The notes beneath the pieces are model-generated. The model was given only the letters and a program-made list of their open reading frames with translations, had not been told where the DNA came from and did not search any database. A program made the translations under genes and the position numbers. A DNA stretch of 16,385 nucleotides. It comes from Gammaproteobacteria bacterium (GTDB lineage Bacteria > Pseudomonadota > Gammaproteobacteria > Steroidobacterales > Steroidobacteraceae). This document shows positions 7,435 through 14,463 of the stretch, one piece after another; the stretch's first letter is position 1; each line of letters begins with the position of its first letter. The stretch covers positions 1 to 16,385 of the forward strand of contig JAURMS010000201.1 in NCBI GenBank assembly GCA_030830595.1, in the 5' to 3' direction.

Positions 7435-8475
7435 TTAGATCGCGTCCTTGTTGGCAGCCTTGTAGCGGGCTTCTTCCTTGGCAACCAGGCCCTTGTGGAC
7501 CAGGTCCTGCAGGCACTGGTCGAGGGTCTGCATGCCCGCAGCCTGGCCGGTCTGGATCGAGGAGTACATCTGAGCAATCTTGTTTTCGCGGATCAGGTTA
7601 CGGATGGCGGGCGTGCCAATCATGATTTCGTGAGCCGCCACCCGGCCGCCACCGATCTTCTTCAGCAGGGTCTGCGAAATGACCGCCCGCAGCGACTCGG
7701 AGAGCATGGAACGAACCATGTCCTTCTCCGCAGCCGGGAACACGTCGACGATACGGTCGATGGTCTTGGCCGCCGAGCTGGTGTGCAGGGTGCCGAAAAC
7801 CAGGTGCCCGGTTTCCGCGGCCGTCAGCGCCAGCCGGATGGTCTCCAGGTCACGCATCTCTCCGACCAGGACGCAGTCCGGATCCTCGCGCAGGGCCGAC
7901 CGCAAGGCTTCCGAGAAGCCGAGGGTGTCGCGATGGACCTCGCGCTGGTTGATCAGGCTGCGCTTGGATTCGTGGACGAACTCGATCGGGTCCTCGATGG
8001 TGAGGATATGGTCCGGCCTGTTGACGTTGATGTGGTCGATCATGGCTGCGAGGGTCGTCGACTTGCCGGAACCGGTCGGCCCGGTCACCAGCACGATGCC
8101 TCGGGGCAGCAGGCACAGATCCTTGAAAACCTTGGGCGCGTTGAGCTCCTCCAGCGTCCGGATCTGGGTGGGGATGTTGCGGAACACCGCCCCTGCACCC
8201 CGGTTCTGGTTGAAAGCGTTGACCCGAAAGCGCGCCAGGTTCGGCACCTCGAAGGAGAAGTCGGTTTCGAAGAACTCCTCAAAGGCCTTGCGCTGCTTGT
8301 CGTTCATGATGTCGTAGACCATGCTGTGCACTTCCTTGTGCGTCAGCGGAGGCATGTTGACCCGCTTCATGTCGCCATCGACGCGGATCATCGGCGGAAC
8401 CCCCGCCGACAGGTGCAGGTCGGAGGCATTATTCTTGACCGCAAAGGCCAGAAGCTGGGCGATATCGATGGCCAT
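7435..8475 (-). CDS. pilT: Type IV pilus retraction ATPase PilT
   Basis: PilT is the hexameric motor that depolymerises the pilus during twitching. The 346-residue product is nearly the same size as Pseudomonas PilT (344) and matches it along its length. Visible are the N-terminal PAS-like domain with SDLHLSAGVPPMIRVDGD (18-35), Walker A GPTGSGKST (132-140), Asp box LTIEDPIEFVHESK (158-171), Walker B VLVGEMRDLET (202-212), His box ETGHLVFGTLHT (221-232) and the C-terminal AIRNLIRE (290-297), the motif needed for retraction in characterised PilT. It is first in the pilT-pilU-pilU-like unit and divergent from yggS, as in Pseudomonas. The ATG at 8475 has only a GGGG-type ribosome site. Confidence 0.97.
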   Translation of the reverse strand: MAIDIAQLLAFAVKNNASDLHLSAGVPPMIRVDGDMKRVNMPPLTHKEVHSMVYDIMNDKQRKAFEEFFETDFSFEVPNLARFRVNAFNQNRGAGAVFRNIPTQIRTLEELNAPKVFKDLCLLPRGIVLVTGPTGSGKSTTLAAMIDHINVNRPDHILTIEDPIEFVHESKRSLINQREVHRDTLGFSEALRSALREDPDCVLVGEMRDLETIRLALTAAETGHLVFGTLHTSSAAKTIDRIVDVFPAAEKDMVRSMLSESLRAVISQTLLKKIGGGRVAAHEIMIGTPAIRNLIRENKIAQMYSSIQTGQAAGMQTLDQCLQDLVHKGLVAKEEARYKAANKDAI

Positions 8476-8530
8476 CAGGGGACCCCGGTTTTGATCTTGG
8501 CGACTCGCGTCATGCGAGATATTTCAAGGC

Positions 8531-8536
8531 AGTATA
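8531..8536 (-). promoter_or_regulatory. Candidate -10 element of the pilT operon
   Basis: On the minus strand the bases at 8536-8531 read TATACT, a 5/6 match to the sigma70 -10 box, 55 bases ahead of the pilT ATG. No convincing -35 box lies at 16-18 bases, so any promoter would be weak or activator-dependent. The leader it would create holds a small hairpin, CTCGC/GCGAG (8504-8508 with 8514-8518). The 80-bp gap also has to carry the yggS promoter. Confidence 0.35.
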
Positions 8537-8555
8537 GCCATCATTGGATGCTGAT

Positions 8556-9254
8556 ATGTTAACTGCTCCGCAAAATCCGGGGGTAGCACTGGCCGCCGTC
8601 AGGGAACGGATCCGCATGGCCGCGGTGTCTGCCGCCCGGGACCCTGCCTCGATCACCCTGGTCGCAGTCAGCAAGGGCCAACCGGCCGCGAGGGTGCGGG
8701 AGGCGATCCGGGCCGGGCAAGTGGACTTCGGCGAGAACTACCTGCAGGAGGCCGCGGGCAAGTTGGCGGAACTGGCCGATGAGCAGGCCTGTTGGCACTA
8801 CATCGGCGCACTCCAGGCCAACAAGACCCGTGACGTGGCAGGGTTGTTCGATTGGGTGCACACCATAGACCGGGAGCGCACCGCGCGGCGCTTGAGCGAC
8901 CAGCGCAGCCCGCATGCCGCGCCCCTGCAGGTGTGCCTCCAGGTACGGCTGGGTGCCGAAGACACCAAGTCCGGAGTCGATCCCGACAACCTGCGCGCCC
9001 TGGCCGACGTGGTGGCCGGCCTGCCCCGACTCAGGCTGCGTGGGCTGATGTGCATTCCGCCCGAGGAAACCGCGCCCGAGAGGCAGCGTGGATGGTTCCG
9101 GCAACTGGCCGACTTGCGCGATGCGCTGAACGCCGCGGGGCACCAACTGGACGTGCTGTCCATGGGCATGAGTGGCGACCTCGAACAGGCGATCGCCGAG
9201 GGCGCAACCCATGTTCGGGTGGGCACGGCGGTATTCGGGGCCAGGCAAGGATGA
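8556..9254 (+). CDS. yggS: YggS family PLP homeostasis protein
   Basis: This is a pyridoxal-phosphate-binding protein of the YggS/PLPBP family, which has no known enzymatic activity and controls intracellular PLP and amino/keto-acid balance. The 232-residue product folds as an alanine-racemase-like TIM barrel. The PLP lysine is Lys40 in LVAVSKGQP; other family marks are FGENYLQE (58-65), WHYIGALQANKTRDV (80-94) and the phosphate-binding MSMGMSGDLEQAI plus RVGTAVFG at the C-terminus. I choose the ATG at 8556, which has a weak GGA seven bases ahead; an in-frame TTG at 8544 would add four residues. It is followed after 4 bases by proC, the common yggS-proC-yggT cluster. Confidence 0.95.
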   Translation: MLTAPQNPGVALAAVRERIRMAAVSAARDPASITLVAVSKGQPAARVREAIRAGQVDFGENYLQEAAGKLAELADEQACWHYIGALQANKTRDVAGLFDWVHTIDRERTARRLSDQRSPHAAPLQVCLQVRLGAEDTKSGVDPDNLRALADVVAGLPRLRLRGLMCIPPEETAPERQRGWFRQLADLRDALNAAGHQLDVLSMGMSGDLEQAIAEGATHVRVGTAVFGARQG

Positions 9255-9258
9255 CAGC

Positions 9259-10110
9259 ATGAACGCAGGGCTTGAACTCAGGGGGAGGCTCGGCTTTATG
9301 GGCGGTGGGCACATGGCGCGGGCCCTGGCGGGCGGCCTGATCGCGCGCGGCATCGCACCGGGCCGGATCACCATCGCCGACCCGCTCGAGGCGGCCAGGA
9401 ACTGGAATCGCGAGCACCTGCCAGGGGTGGTGGTGACCGGCTGCAACGAGGAAGCCGGGCGATCTGCCGAGACCTGGATCATCGCCGTGAAGCCCCAGCA
9501 GGTCCGGACGATCGCCACGGAATTGAACGCCGTGGCCACCGCACGGAAGCCGCTGGTGATCAGCGTGGCAGCAGGCATCCGGATGGCAGACCTGGCGCGG
9601 TGGCTGGGCGACGGCGCCAGGATCGTGCGCTGCATGCCCAACCGGCCGGCGCTTGTCGGCGCCGGCATGACGGTCCTGTGCGCCGGGCCAGGCACCACCC
9701 GCGCCGATCAACTGGAGGCAGAGGTGCTGCTGGGCGCGGTCGGTGAATGTGCCTGGGTGCAGGACGAGAGCCTGCTCGACGGAGTGACCGCTGTATCGGG
9801 CAGCGGACCGGCCTATGTGTTCCTGCTGATGGAGATGATGGAAGCCGCGGCGCTTGCCGAAGGCATCCCCGCCGAACTGGCCCATCAACTGGTTGGAGCC
9901 ACCGTCCATGGCGCGGCGAAACTGGCCCGTCAGGACCCGCGTCATCCCTCCGAGTTGCGCCATGAAGTCACCTCACCCGGGGGCACGACCGCCGCAGCCC
10001 TTGCCGAGCTGGAAAAAGCCGGCCTACGCACGGCCTTTCTGCGCGCCATCCGGGCTGCGTCCGATCGGTCTCGGGCGCTGTCGTCGCCCGGCGATGGCTC
10101 TGAGGGTTAA
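9259..10110 (+). CDS. proC: Pyrroline-5-carboxylate reductase
   Basis: It reduces 1-pyrroline-5-carboxylate to proline with NAD(P)H, the last step of proline synthesis. The 283-residue product has the Rossmann dinucleotide motif LGFMGGGHMARAL (11-23), the AVKPQQV strand, SVAAGI, RCMPNRPALVGAGMT, and the C-terminal dimer/active-site region VSGSGPAYVFLLMEMMEAAA followed by HEVTSPGGTTAAAL. The common MPNTPA reads MPNRPA here, a substitution I believe also occurs in other proteobacteria. ATG 9259 has AAGGA seven bases ahead, inside the end of yggS. The frame upstream to 9172 is yggS shadow. It sits between yggS and yggT as in many gammaproteobacteria. Confidence 0.96.
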   Translation: MNAGLELRGRLGFMGGGHMARALAGGLIARGIAPGRITIADPLEAARNWNREHLPGVVVTGCNEEAGRSAETWIIAVKPQQVRTIATELNAVATARKPLVISVAAGIRMADLARWLGDGARIVRCMPNRPALVGAGMTVLCAGPGTTRADQLEAEVLLGAVGECAWVQDESLLDGVTAVSGSGPAYVFLLMEMMEAAALAEGIPAELAHQLVGATVHGAAKLARQDPRHPSELRHEVTSPGGTTAAALAELEKAGLRTAFLRAIRAASDRSRALSSPGDGSEG

Positions 10111-10119
10111 GCTCACGCC

Positions 10120-10647
10120 ATGGATGCACTGATCTTCCTCCTGCGCTCCCTGTACAAGCTGGTCGCCTGCGCCTTCCTCCTGCGCCTCCTGCTGCAGCTC
10201 TTCGGAGCCAACTTCCGTAATCCCCTGTGCCAGGCCGTACTGAGCCTGACCAGCTGGCTGGTGCTGCCCTTACGGAAGGTGATCCCACCCTTCGGCCGCG
10301 TGGATACCGCATCGCTGGTGGCATTCCTGCTGGTGGAACTGGCAGGCCTGGCCGTCACGCTGCAACTTGGCATCGGTGGCCTGCCCGCCGCCACGGACCT
10401 GCTGGGCTGGTCCTTGCGGGAGGCATTGGTCACGGTCCTGCAGACCTACACGGCGGCCATTCTCCTGTACGCGCTGCTGTCACTGTTGACCCAGGGGCAA
10501 TATCACCCTCTCGGCGCCTTGCTGGCCGCGATCTGTGAACCCGTATTGACGCCGCTGCGTCGCGTCATACCACCCGTGGGCGGGCTGGATTTTTCGCCGC
10601 TGGTGGTGCTGCTGCTGCTGCAGGCAGCCAAGATGCTGATCACATGA
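10120..10647 (+). CDS. yggT: YggT family integral membrane protein
   Basis: YggT proteins are small inner-membrane proteins of uncertain role; they have been linked to osmotic tolerance and to cell-envelope organisation. The 175-residue product is built from two similar halves, each a hydrophobic segment followed by a conserved turn: PLRKVIPPFGRVD (first half) and PLRRVIPPVGGLD (second half). About four membrane helices are predicted by eye, near 5-30, 63-85, 105-130 and 155-174. It starts 9 bases after proC with no strong ribosome site other than a distant GAGGG, and its stop overlaps the following ATG (ATGA), so the DUF4426 gene is likely translationally coupled. Confidence 0.94.
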   Translation: MDALIFLLRSLYKLVACAFLLRLLLQLFGANFRNPLCQAVLSLTSWLVLPLRKVIPPFGRVDTASLVAFLLVELAGLAVTLQLGIGGLPAATDLLGWSLREALVTVLQTYTAAILLYALLSLLTQGQYHPLGALLAAICEPVLTPLRRVIPPVGGLDFSPLVVLLLLQAAKMLIT

Positions 10648-11132
10648 AGTCTGCGCGGGCGCCAGCCATCCTTGGCCTGTTTGCCTTGCTGACGGCCTGC
10701 GGCGCTGAGCCACCTGCACCGGTCGCTGCCCGTGCGTATGCGGATCCGGGGGTCGTGGTGGGCAGCGGACACGAAATGCGCTACGGCATCGTACCGATGG
10801 CGGACATCCCCGCACCCGTCCGCCGTGCATACGGACTGACTGGCAACGCCGATGGGCTGCTGGTGAATGTCTCGGTACTGCAGCGCAACGCCGCGGGGCA
10901 GGCAGGAACCAGCGTCGAATCCAGGGTATCGGGCAGCGTGCGCCGTTTGACCGGACAGGACAGCCCACTCGAATTCCAGGTCATCCGCACCGGCGAGACC
11001 GTGTCCTACATTGCACAGGCGCCCCTCCACGATCGTGAGCCCGTCACTTTCCTGCTCGAGGCCACACCCCTGCAATCCTCGTCCGGCATGTCGGCGAGGG
11101 TGGTACGCCAGTTCGAGCGAGCCCGCCGGTAA
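10644..11132 (+). CDS. DUF4426 family lipoprotein
   Basis: This is a predicted envelope lipoprotein of unknown function. The 162-residue product begins with a basic N-region and hydrophobic stretch ending LLTAC (15-19), a good lipobox with Cys19 as lipid site, followed by GAEPP. The rest matches the DUF4426 pattern: a strand with a conserved MRYGIVP, a PAPVRRAYGL segment, GLLVNVSVLQ, VSGSVRRLTGQ, LEFQVIRTGETVSYIAQ and a final VRQFE. Most family members I recall have a cleavable signal rather than a lipobox. The gene closes the yggS-proC-yggT unit, as it does in some other gammaproteobacteria. I cannot assign a biochemical role. Confidence 0.8.
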   Translation: MKSARAPAILGLFALLTACGAEPPAPVAARAYADPGVVVGSGHEMRYGIVPMADIPAPVRRAYGLTGNADGLLVNVSVLQRNAAGQAGTSVESRVSGSVRRLTGQDSPLEFQVIRTGETVSYIAQAPLHDREPVTFLLEATPLQSSSGMSARVVRQFERARR

Positions 11133-11150
11133 AAAAAGCGTTTTTTTACC
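11128..11150 (+). terminator. A7/T7 perfect palindrome after the DUF4426 gene (possible terminator)
   Basis: Bases 11128-11137 (GGT followed by seven A) and 11141-11150 (seven T followed by ACC) pair perfectly around a GCG loop. It begins at the stop codon of the DUF4426 gene. The stem is mostly A-T and the seven-base T-run is inside the stem rather than after it, unlike a classical intrinsic terminator; weak A-U pairing plus a U-run could still cause termination in either direction. It also lies immediately upstream of the HU-like gene promoter region. Confidence 0.5.
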
Positions 11151-11160
11151 TGTTTCCCCC

Positions 11161-11189
11161 TTATCTGCCGCGTGATGGCGTGGTATCTT
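11161..11189 (+). promoter_or_regulatory. Candidate promoter of the HU-like gene
   Basis: TTATCT (11161-11166) and TATCTT (11184-11189) are separated by 17 bases in the region between the A7/T7 palindrome and the HU-like gene. The -10 is a fair match and the -35 is weak. Position, spacing and the presence of a separate leader and terminator support independent transcription of this gene. Confidence 0.35.
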
Positions 11190-11209
11190 TCGCGCGGTAT
11201 TCAAAACAG

Positions 11210-11227
11210 GGCGGCCCGGGGGCCGTC
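11210..11227 (+). promoter_or_regulatory. GC-rich hairpin in the HU-like gene leader
   Basis: GGCGGCC (11210-11216) and GGCCGTC (11221-11227) can pair over seven positions with one G-U wobble and a 4-base loop. It lies 13 bases before the GGAG ribosome site, so it does not hide it directly. It could stabilise the mRNA 5' end or be incidental in GC-rich sequence. Confidence 0.3.
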
Positions 11228-11250
11228 AGGCCAACCAACAGGAGACCTCC

Positions 11251-11562
11251 ATGGCAAAAAGCACCGCCGCACCGACCAAGTCGCAGATTATCGCGGCAAT
11301 CGCTGACCAGACCGACCTCAGCAAGAAGCAGGTGTCGGCTGTATTCGATTCGCTCGGTGGCGTGATGAAGAAGGCGCTGAAGGGCGCTGGCACCTTCACC
11401 CTGCCTGGCGTCTGCAAGATGCGGGTCGTCAAGAAGCCGGCCACCAAGGCTCGTCAGGGCACCAACCCCTTCACGGGCGCGGCCATGACCATCAAGGCCA
11501 AGCCTGCCTCCAAGAAGGTCCGGATCCGGGCCCTCAAGGGCCTGAACGAGATGGTCGGCTAA
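11251..11562 (+). CDS. HU-type DNA-binding protein
   Basis: This is a 103-residue basic protein of the HU/IHF fold family, which bends and compacts DNA as a dimer. It has the HU helical body with KSQIIAAIADQTDLSKKQVSAVFDSL (10-35), a GTFTLPGVCKMRVVKKPA core (47-64), and a DNA-binding arm ARQGTNPFTGAAMTIKAKPASKKVRIRAL (67-95) with the expected Pro at its tip (Pro73). It is slightly longer than E. coli HU (90), with a short lysine-bearing N-terminal extension, and differs from canonical HupA/HupB, resembling the divergent HU-like proteins of other proteobacteria. ATG 11251 has GGAG six bases ahead. It is monocistronic with a strong terminator. Which nucleoid role it takes cannot be told from sequence. 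Confidence 0.92.
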   Translation: MAKSTAAPTKSQIIAAIADQTDLSKKQVSAVFDSLGGVMKKALKGAGTFTLPGVCKMRVVKKPATKARQGTNPFTGAAMTIKAKPASKKVRIRALKGLNEMVG

Positions 11563-11586
11563 GCCGATTCACATCGTCAGGTAGCG

Positions 11587-11617
11587 AAAGGGCGGCCCAT
11601 GGCCGCCCTTTTGTTTT
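11587..11617 (+). terminator. Rho-independent terminator after the HU-like gene
   Basis: GGGCGGCC (11590-11597) and GGCCGCCC (11601-11608) form a perfect GC stem with a CAT loop, extended by AAA/TTT, followed by TTTTGTTTT. This is a textbook intrinsic terminator 25 bases after the stop. On the minus strand the hairpin is followed only by TTT, so it would be weaker for the convergent hydrolase operon ending at 11639. Confidence 0.92.
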
Positions 11618-11638
11618 GCGGGACGGGCAGGAGCAAGG

Positions 11639-12262
11639 TCAACTGTTCAGCCAGTCGCCCACCGCCCGCCTCAACTCGCTGATGCGGCCGTGAAAGAAAT
11701 GGTCGGCCCCCTCGAACATCAGGACCCGGGGCGAAACGGGCAGGCCGCGGGTCCATGCATCCACCAGCTCATGATTGACCAGGTCATCGCGGTCGCCCTG
11801 CACCACCAGCCACGGGCAGCCCGGGACGGCCAGGCGCGTGAAGTCGAACCGCTGCACCGGGGGAGCGACCGTCACCAGGCGTTCCGCGGCACGGCGTGCA
11901 GCCAACTGGAAGGCGATGAAGGCCCCGAAGGAAAAGCCCATCGACCAGAGCCGTCTGCAACCCGTGCTGGCCTGGGCCCACTCCGCCACCGCCAGCGCAT
12001 CGTCGACTTCCCCCAGCCCGGCATCGTGCGAGCCCTCACTGGCCCCGACCCCGCGAAAGTTGAAGCGCACGGCCGGCACGCCGGCATCCAGTGCCGCGCG
12101 GGAGAGTGCATGAACGACCTTGTTCTGCAGGGTGCCACCATATAGGGGATGCGGATGGCAACAGACCGCCACCACGCCCGTGGCCGGGACGGCCGGATTT
12201 TCCAGCAAGACCTCGATCTTTCCGACGGGCCCGTCGATGAGGCTACGCTGAGCCGAGCTCAC
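11639..12262 (-). CDS. Small alpha/beta hydrolase
   Basis: This is a cytoplasmic alpha/beta-hydrolase of the COG2945-like group (about 210 residues) with unknown substrate. The 207-residue product shows the family-typical HPHPLYGGT (36-44), FNFRGVGASEG (68-78), nucleophile elbow GFSFG with Ser111, an acid in VVQGDRDDLV (153-162) and the catalytic His188 in GADHFFHG. No signal peptide is seen. I choose the GTG at 12262 because it overlaps the amidohydrolase stop (GTGA); a TTG at 12277 would add five residues. There is no clear ribosome site, so translation is probably coupled. It is last in the htpG-msrB-FKBP-amidohydrolase unit, and convergent with the HU-like gene. Confidence 0.85.
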   Translation of the reverse strand: MSSAQRSLIDGPVGKIEVLLENPAVPATGVVAVCCHPHPLYGGTLQNKVVHALSRAALDAGVPAVRFNFRGVGASEGSHDAGLGEVDDALAVAEWAQASTGCRRLWSMGFSFGAFIAFQLAARRAAERLVTVAPPVQRFDFTRLAVPGCPWLVVQGDRDDLVNHELVDAWTRGLPVSPRVLMFEGADHFFHGRISELRRAVGDWLNS

Positions 12263-13581
12263 TGCAACGCAGCACAATCGTTGCGGTAAGTCCTGCCGTC
12301 CTTCATTACGAAGGCCACCTGGCCGAGCAGATCAACGTCGGCGGTCGGATCCCCTGGCACCGCAATGATGTCGGCCAGCTTGCCCACCTCGATGCTGCCG
12401 AGCCGGTCCGTAACGCCGAGAAACCGCGCCGGCACGAGGGTGGCGGATTGGATGGCCTCCATGACCGGCATGCCTCCCTCCACCATGTAGGCAAACTCAC
12501 GGCCGTTGGTGCCGTGCTCACACACGCCACAATCCGTGCCGAACATGATCGGGACGCCTGCCCGGTAGGCGCGTGCAAAGGTGTCCTGGATCTGTGGGCC
12601 GATACTCAGGGCCTTGGGCCGGACCACTTCGGGAAAGAAACCAGGCTGTTGTCCTTTCTCAAACACCCAGCGTCCAGCCGAGATGGTCGGCACGTAGAGG
12701 GTGCCCTTCTCCTTCATCAGGCGCATGGTTTCATCGTCCATGAAGGTGCCATGCTCGATACTGTTCACGCCCGCGAGGACTGCACGCTTCATGCCCTCGG
12801 TGCCGTGGGCATGGGCAGCCACGGTGAAGCCGTAATCACGGGCCGTGGCAATGATCGCCTCCAGTTCGCCCGACTGGAACTGCGGGGCCTGGCCGCTGCG
12901 CGCGATGGACAACACACCCCCGGTGGCCGTGATCTTGATCACGTCAGAGCCGTCTTTATAGCGCTGGCGCACAGCCTGCGCGCATTCGGCAGCACCGTTA
13001 CACACGCCCTTCACCGGACCAGGATCGCCCACCGCCGAGGCGAACACCGGCGACAGCCCATTGGTCGGATCCGCGTGACCACCCGTGGTGGCGATGGACT
13101 TTCCGGCGGCAAACACCCTTGGACCTGCCACCTTCCCGGCATTGATGGCATCACGCAGCGACAGGGAGGCGAGGAAGCTGTCGCCGAGGTCGCGCACAGT
13201 GGTGAAACCCGCCAACAGGGTGCGCTCGGCGTAGACGGTAGCATCGAGGGCGACGTCGGCCTCCCGCTTCTTGTAACGATCGAGTTCCGCCCTGGCACTG
13301 TATTCGCTGGTGAGGTGGACGTGCATGTCCATCAGGCCCGGCAACAAGGTGCAACTACCCAGATCGATGACCGCATCACCCTCCGCTGGCGGGCGATGCC
13401 CGGCCTCCACGGCCGTGATGCGCCCATCCTCCACCCTCACCGATGACGGGCCGAGCACCTTGCCCGTGCGGACGTCAACCAGGCCTGCCGCATGCAGGAT
13501 GTCGGCGGCCTGCGCAGGACCTGCCAGGGCAGCAGCCAGGCACACCGCCAGCGGCAGCAGGGAGCGGGTCAGGATGTTCAT
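12259..13581 (-). CDS. Exported metal-dependent amidohydrolase, prolidase / Xaa-Arg dipeptidase-like
   Basis: This is a periplasmic or secreted member of the amidohydrolase superfamily (COG1228 imidazolonepropionase-like); characterised relatives hydrolyse Xaa-Pro or Xaa-Arg/Lys dipeptides. The 440-residue product has a signal peptide ending GPAQA-AD (cleavage near 25), a short beta-sandwich, then a TIM barrel with metal ligands His87 and His89 in MHVHL, the probable carboxylated lysine Lys216 in DVIKITATGG, histidines in HAHG (257-260), His277 in SIEHGTF and Asp350 in MFGTDCG. The set is complete for a binuclear site. KLADIIAVPGDP near the C-terminus is typical of the group. Its ATG overlaps the FKBP stop (ATGA). 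The exact substrate is not evident; the adjacent prolyl isomerase makes a proline peptide plausible but not proven. Confidence 0.87.
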   Translation of the reverse strand: MNILTRSLLPLAVCLAAALAGPAQAADILHAAGLVDVRTGKVLGPSSVRVEDGRITAVEAGHRPPAEGDAVIDLGSCTLLPGLMDMHVHLTSEYSARAELDRYKKREADVALDATVYAERTLLAGFTTVRDLGDSFLASLSLRDAINAGKVAGPRVFAAGKSIATTGGHADPTNGLSPVFASAVGDPGPVKGVCNGAAECAQAVRQRYKDGSDVIKITATGGVLSIARSGQAPQFQSGELEAIIATARDYGFTVAAHAHGTEGMKRAVLAGVNSIEHGTFMDDETMRLMKEKGTLYVPTISAGRWVFEKGQQPGFFPEVVRPKALSIGPQIQDTFARAYRAGVPIMFGTDCGVCEHGTNGREFAYMVEGGMPVMEAIQSATLVPARFLGVTDRLGSIEVGKLADIIAVPGDPTADVDLLGQVAFVMKDGRTYRNDCAALQ

Positions 13582-14066
13582 CGGACATTCTCCATGACTG
13601 TGTTGGATTCCACGGCCAGCAGCTCCACCTCGAAGACCAGGGTGGAACCTGGGGGAATCAGGCCATTACCGATATCCCGGTTGCCGTAAGCGAGGTGCGG
13701 GGGGATGACCAGCCGGCGCAGCCCACCCACCCGCAGACCGGGCAGACCCTGCTCCCAACCAGCAATCACCCGACCCTCGCCCAGGCGCAGCGAAAAGGGT
13801 TGGCCCCTGACCTGTGAGCTGTCGAACTGGCGGCCGCGAAAACCCAGGGCGTTGGGCTGGTAAATCCAGCCGGTGTAGTGCACCACGACCTGCATGCCTG
13901 GCACGGCCGTTTCGCCCACGCCTGGCCTGAGATCCTCGATCACGAGCTCGACCGGCACCGCCGCGACTGCCTCCGTCTGGTCCGTCGGTGCGTCCTCGGC
14001 GAGTGCCGAGGGCAGCACAGCCAGCAGCAGCGAGAGCAGCGCGAACGAGGCCAGGGCGCGACTCAT
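13578..14066 (-). CDS. Periplasmic FKBP-type peptidyl-prolyl cis-trans isomerase
   Basis: It catalyses prolyl cis-trans isomerisation to help folding outside the cytoplasm. The 162-residue product has a signal peptide (1-23, ending ALA-ED) and a single FKBP domain at about 40-152 with the active-site set: Tyr64 in HYTGW, Asp82 in FDSS, Val100-Ile101 and Trp104 in VIAGWEQGLPGL, Tyr127 in IPPHLAYG and Phe145 in TLVFEVEL. The loop between HYTGW and FDSS (YQPNALGFRGRQ) is about eight residues longer than in common FKBPs. No dimerisation domain of the FkpA type is present. It starts within the msrB stop (ATGA) and ends within the amidohydrolase start (ATGA), so all three are probably cotranslated. 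Confidence 0.93.
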   Translation of the reverse strand: MSRALASFALLSLLLAVLPSALAEDAPTDQTEAVAAVPVELVIEDLRPGVGETAVPGMQVVVHYTGWIYQPNALGFRGRQFDSSQVRGQPFSLRLGEGRVIAGWEQGLPGLRVGGLRRLVIPPHLAYGNRDIGNGLIPPGSTLVFEVELLAVESNTVMENVR

Positions 14067-14455
14067 GCGCGCTCGAAATCCAGCGAAGCGGAATTGATGC
14101 AGTACCTGAGCCCGGTGGGCTCGGGACCGTCCTCGAAGACGTGCCCGAGATGGGCATCACAGGCGGCGCAGGTCACCTCGGTGCGGACCATGCCATGACT
14201 GGTGTCCAGGTGGGTCCGGACTCGCTCACCAGCCAGCGGCAGCCAGAACGAGGGCCAGCCACACCCGGCGTCGAACTTGGTGTCGGAGGAGAACAGCTCG
14301 GCGCCGCAACAGACGCAGCGGTAGGTGCCCGCCTCCGTGGTGCGATAGTAGCGGCCCGTAAAGGGACGCTCCGTGCCCTTTTCCTGGGTGACATGGTACT
14401 GCTCGGGGGTGAGTCGGGCCCGAAGCTCATCTCGTCCCGAAGGCTGGTCGCTCAT
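14063..14455 (-). CDS. msrB: Peptide-methionine (R)-S-oxide reductase MsrB
   Basis: It reduces methionine-R-sulfoxide in proteins back to methionine using thioredoxin. The 130-residue product is cytoplasmic (no signal) and complete. Zinc cysteines are Cys47/Cys50 and Cys96/Cys99 (CVCC and CAAC), the probable resolving Cys65 lies in DAGCGWPSF, and the catalytic Cys119 is in RYCINSASL. HLGHVF is also present. It starts 8 bases after the htpG stop with only an AGG next to the ATG. A perfect TATAAT (minus strand, 14468-14463) overlaps the htpG stop and could start a near-leaderless msrB transcript, but readthrough from htpG is the simpler view. Overlap with the FKBP gene is 4 bases. Confidence 0.97.
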   Translation of the reverse strand: MSDQPSGRDELRARLTPEQYHVTQEKGTERPFTGRYYRTTEAGTYRCVCCGAELFSSDTKFDAGCGWPSFWLPLAGERVRTHLDTSHGMVRTEVTCAACDAHLGHVFEDGPEPTGLRYCINSASLDFERA

Positions 14456-14463
14456 CCTGCCAA

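Noticed and set aside
6223..8562. 779-codon plus-strand open frame running antisense to pilU and pilT
   Set aside because: It is the shadow of two strongly recognisable ATPase genes in GC-rich DNA. Its product is His/Arg/Asp-rich with internal repeats (VDDA...GVQGAE-type) that merely mirror the similarity of the paralogs on the other strand, and a similar stretch appears opposite the third ATPase.
8559..9698. 379-codon minus-strand frame opposite yggS and proC
   Set aside because: It crosses two confirmed plus-strand genes and has no recognisable domain.
12448..13446. 332-codon plus-strand frame opposite the amidohydrolase
   Set aside because: The minus strand encodes a complete amidohydrolase with signal peptide and metal ligands; the antisense product shows no recognisable domain.
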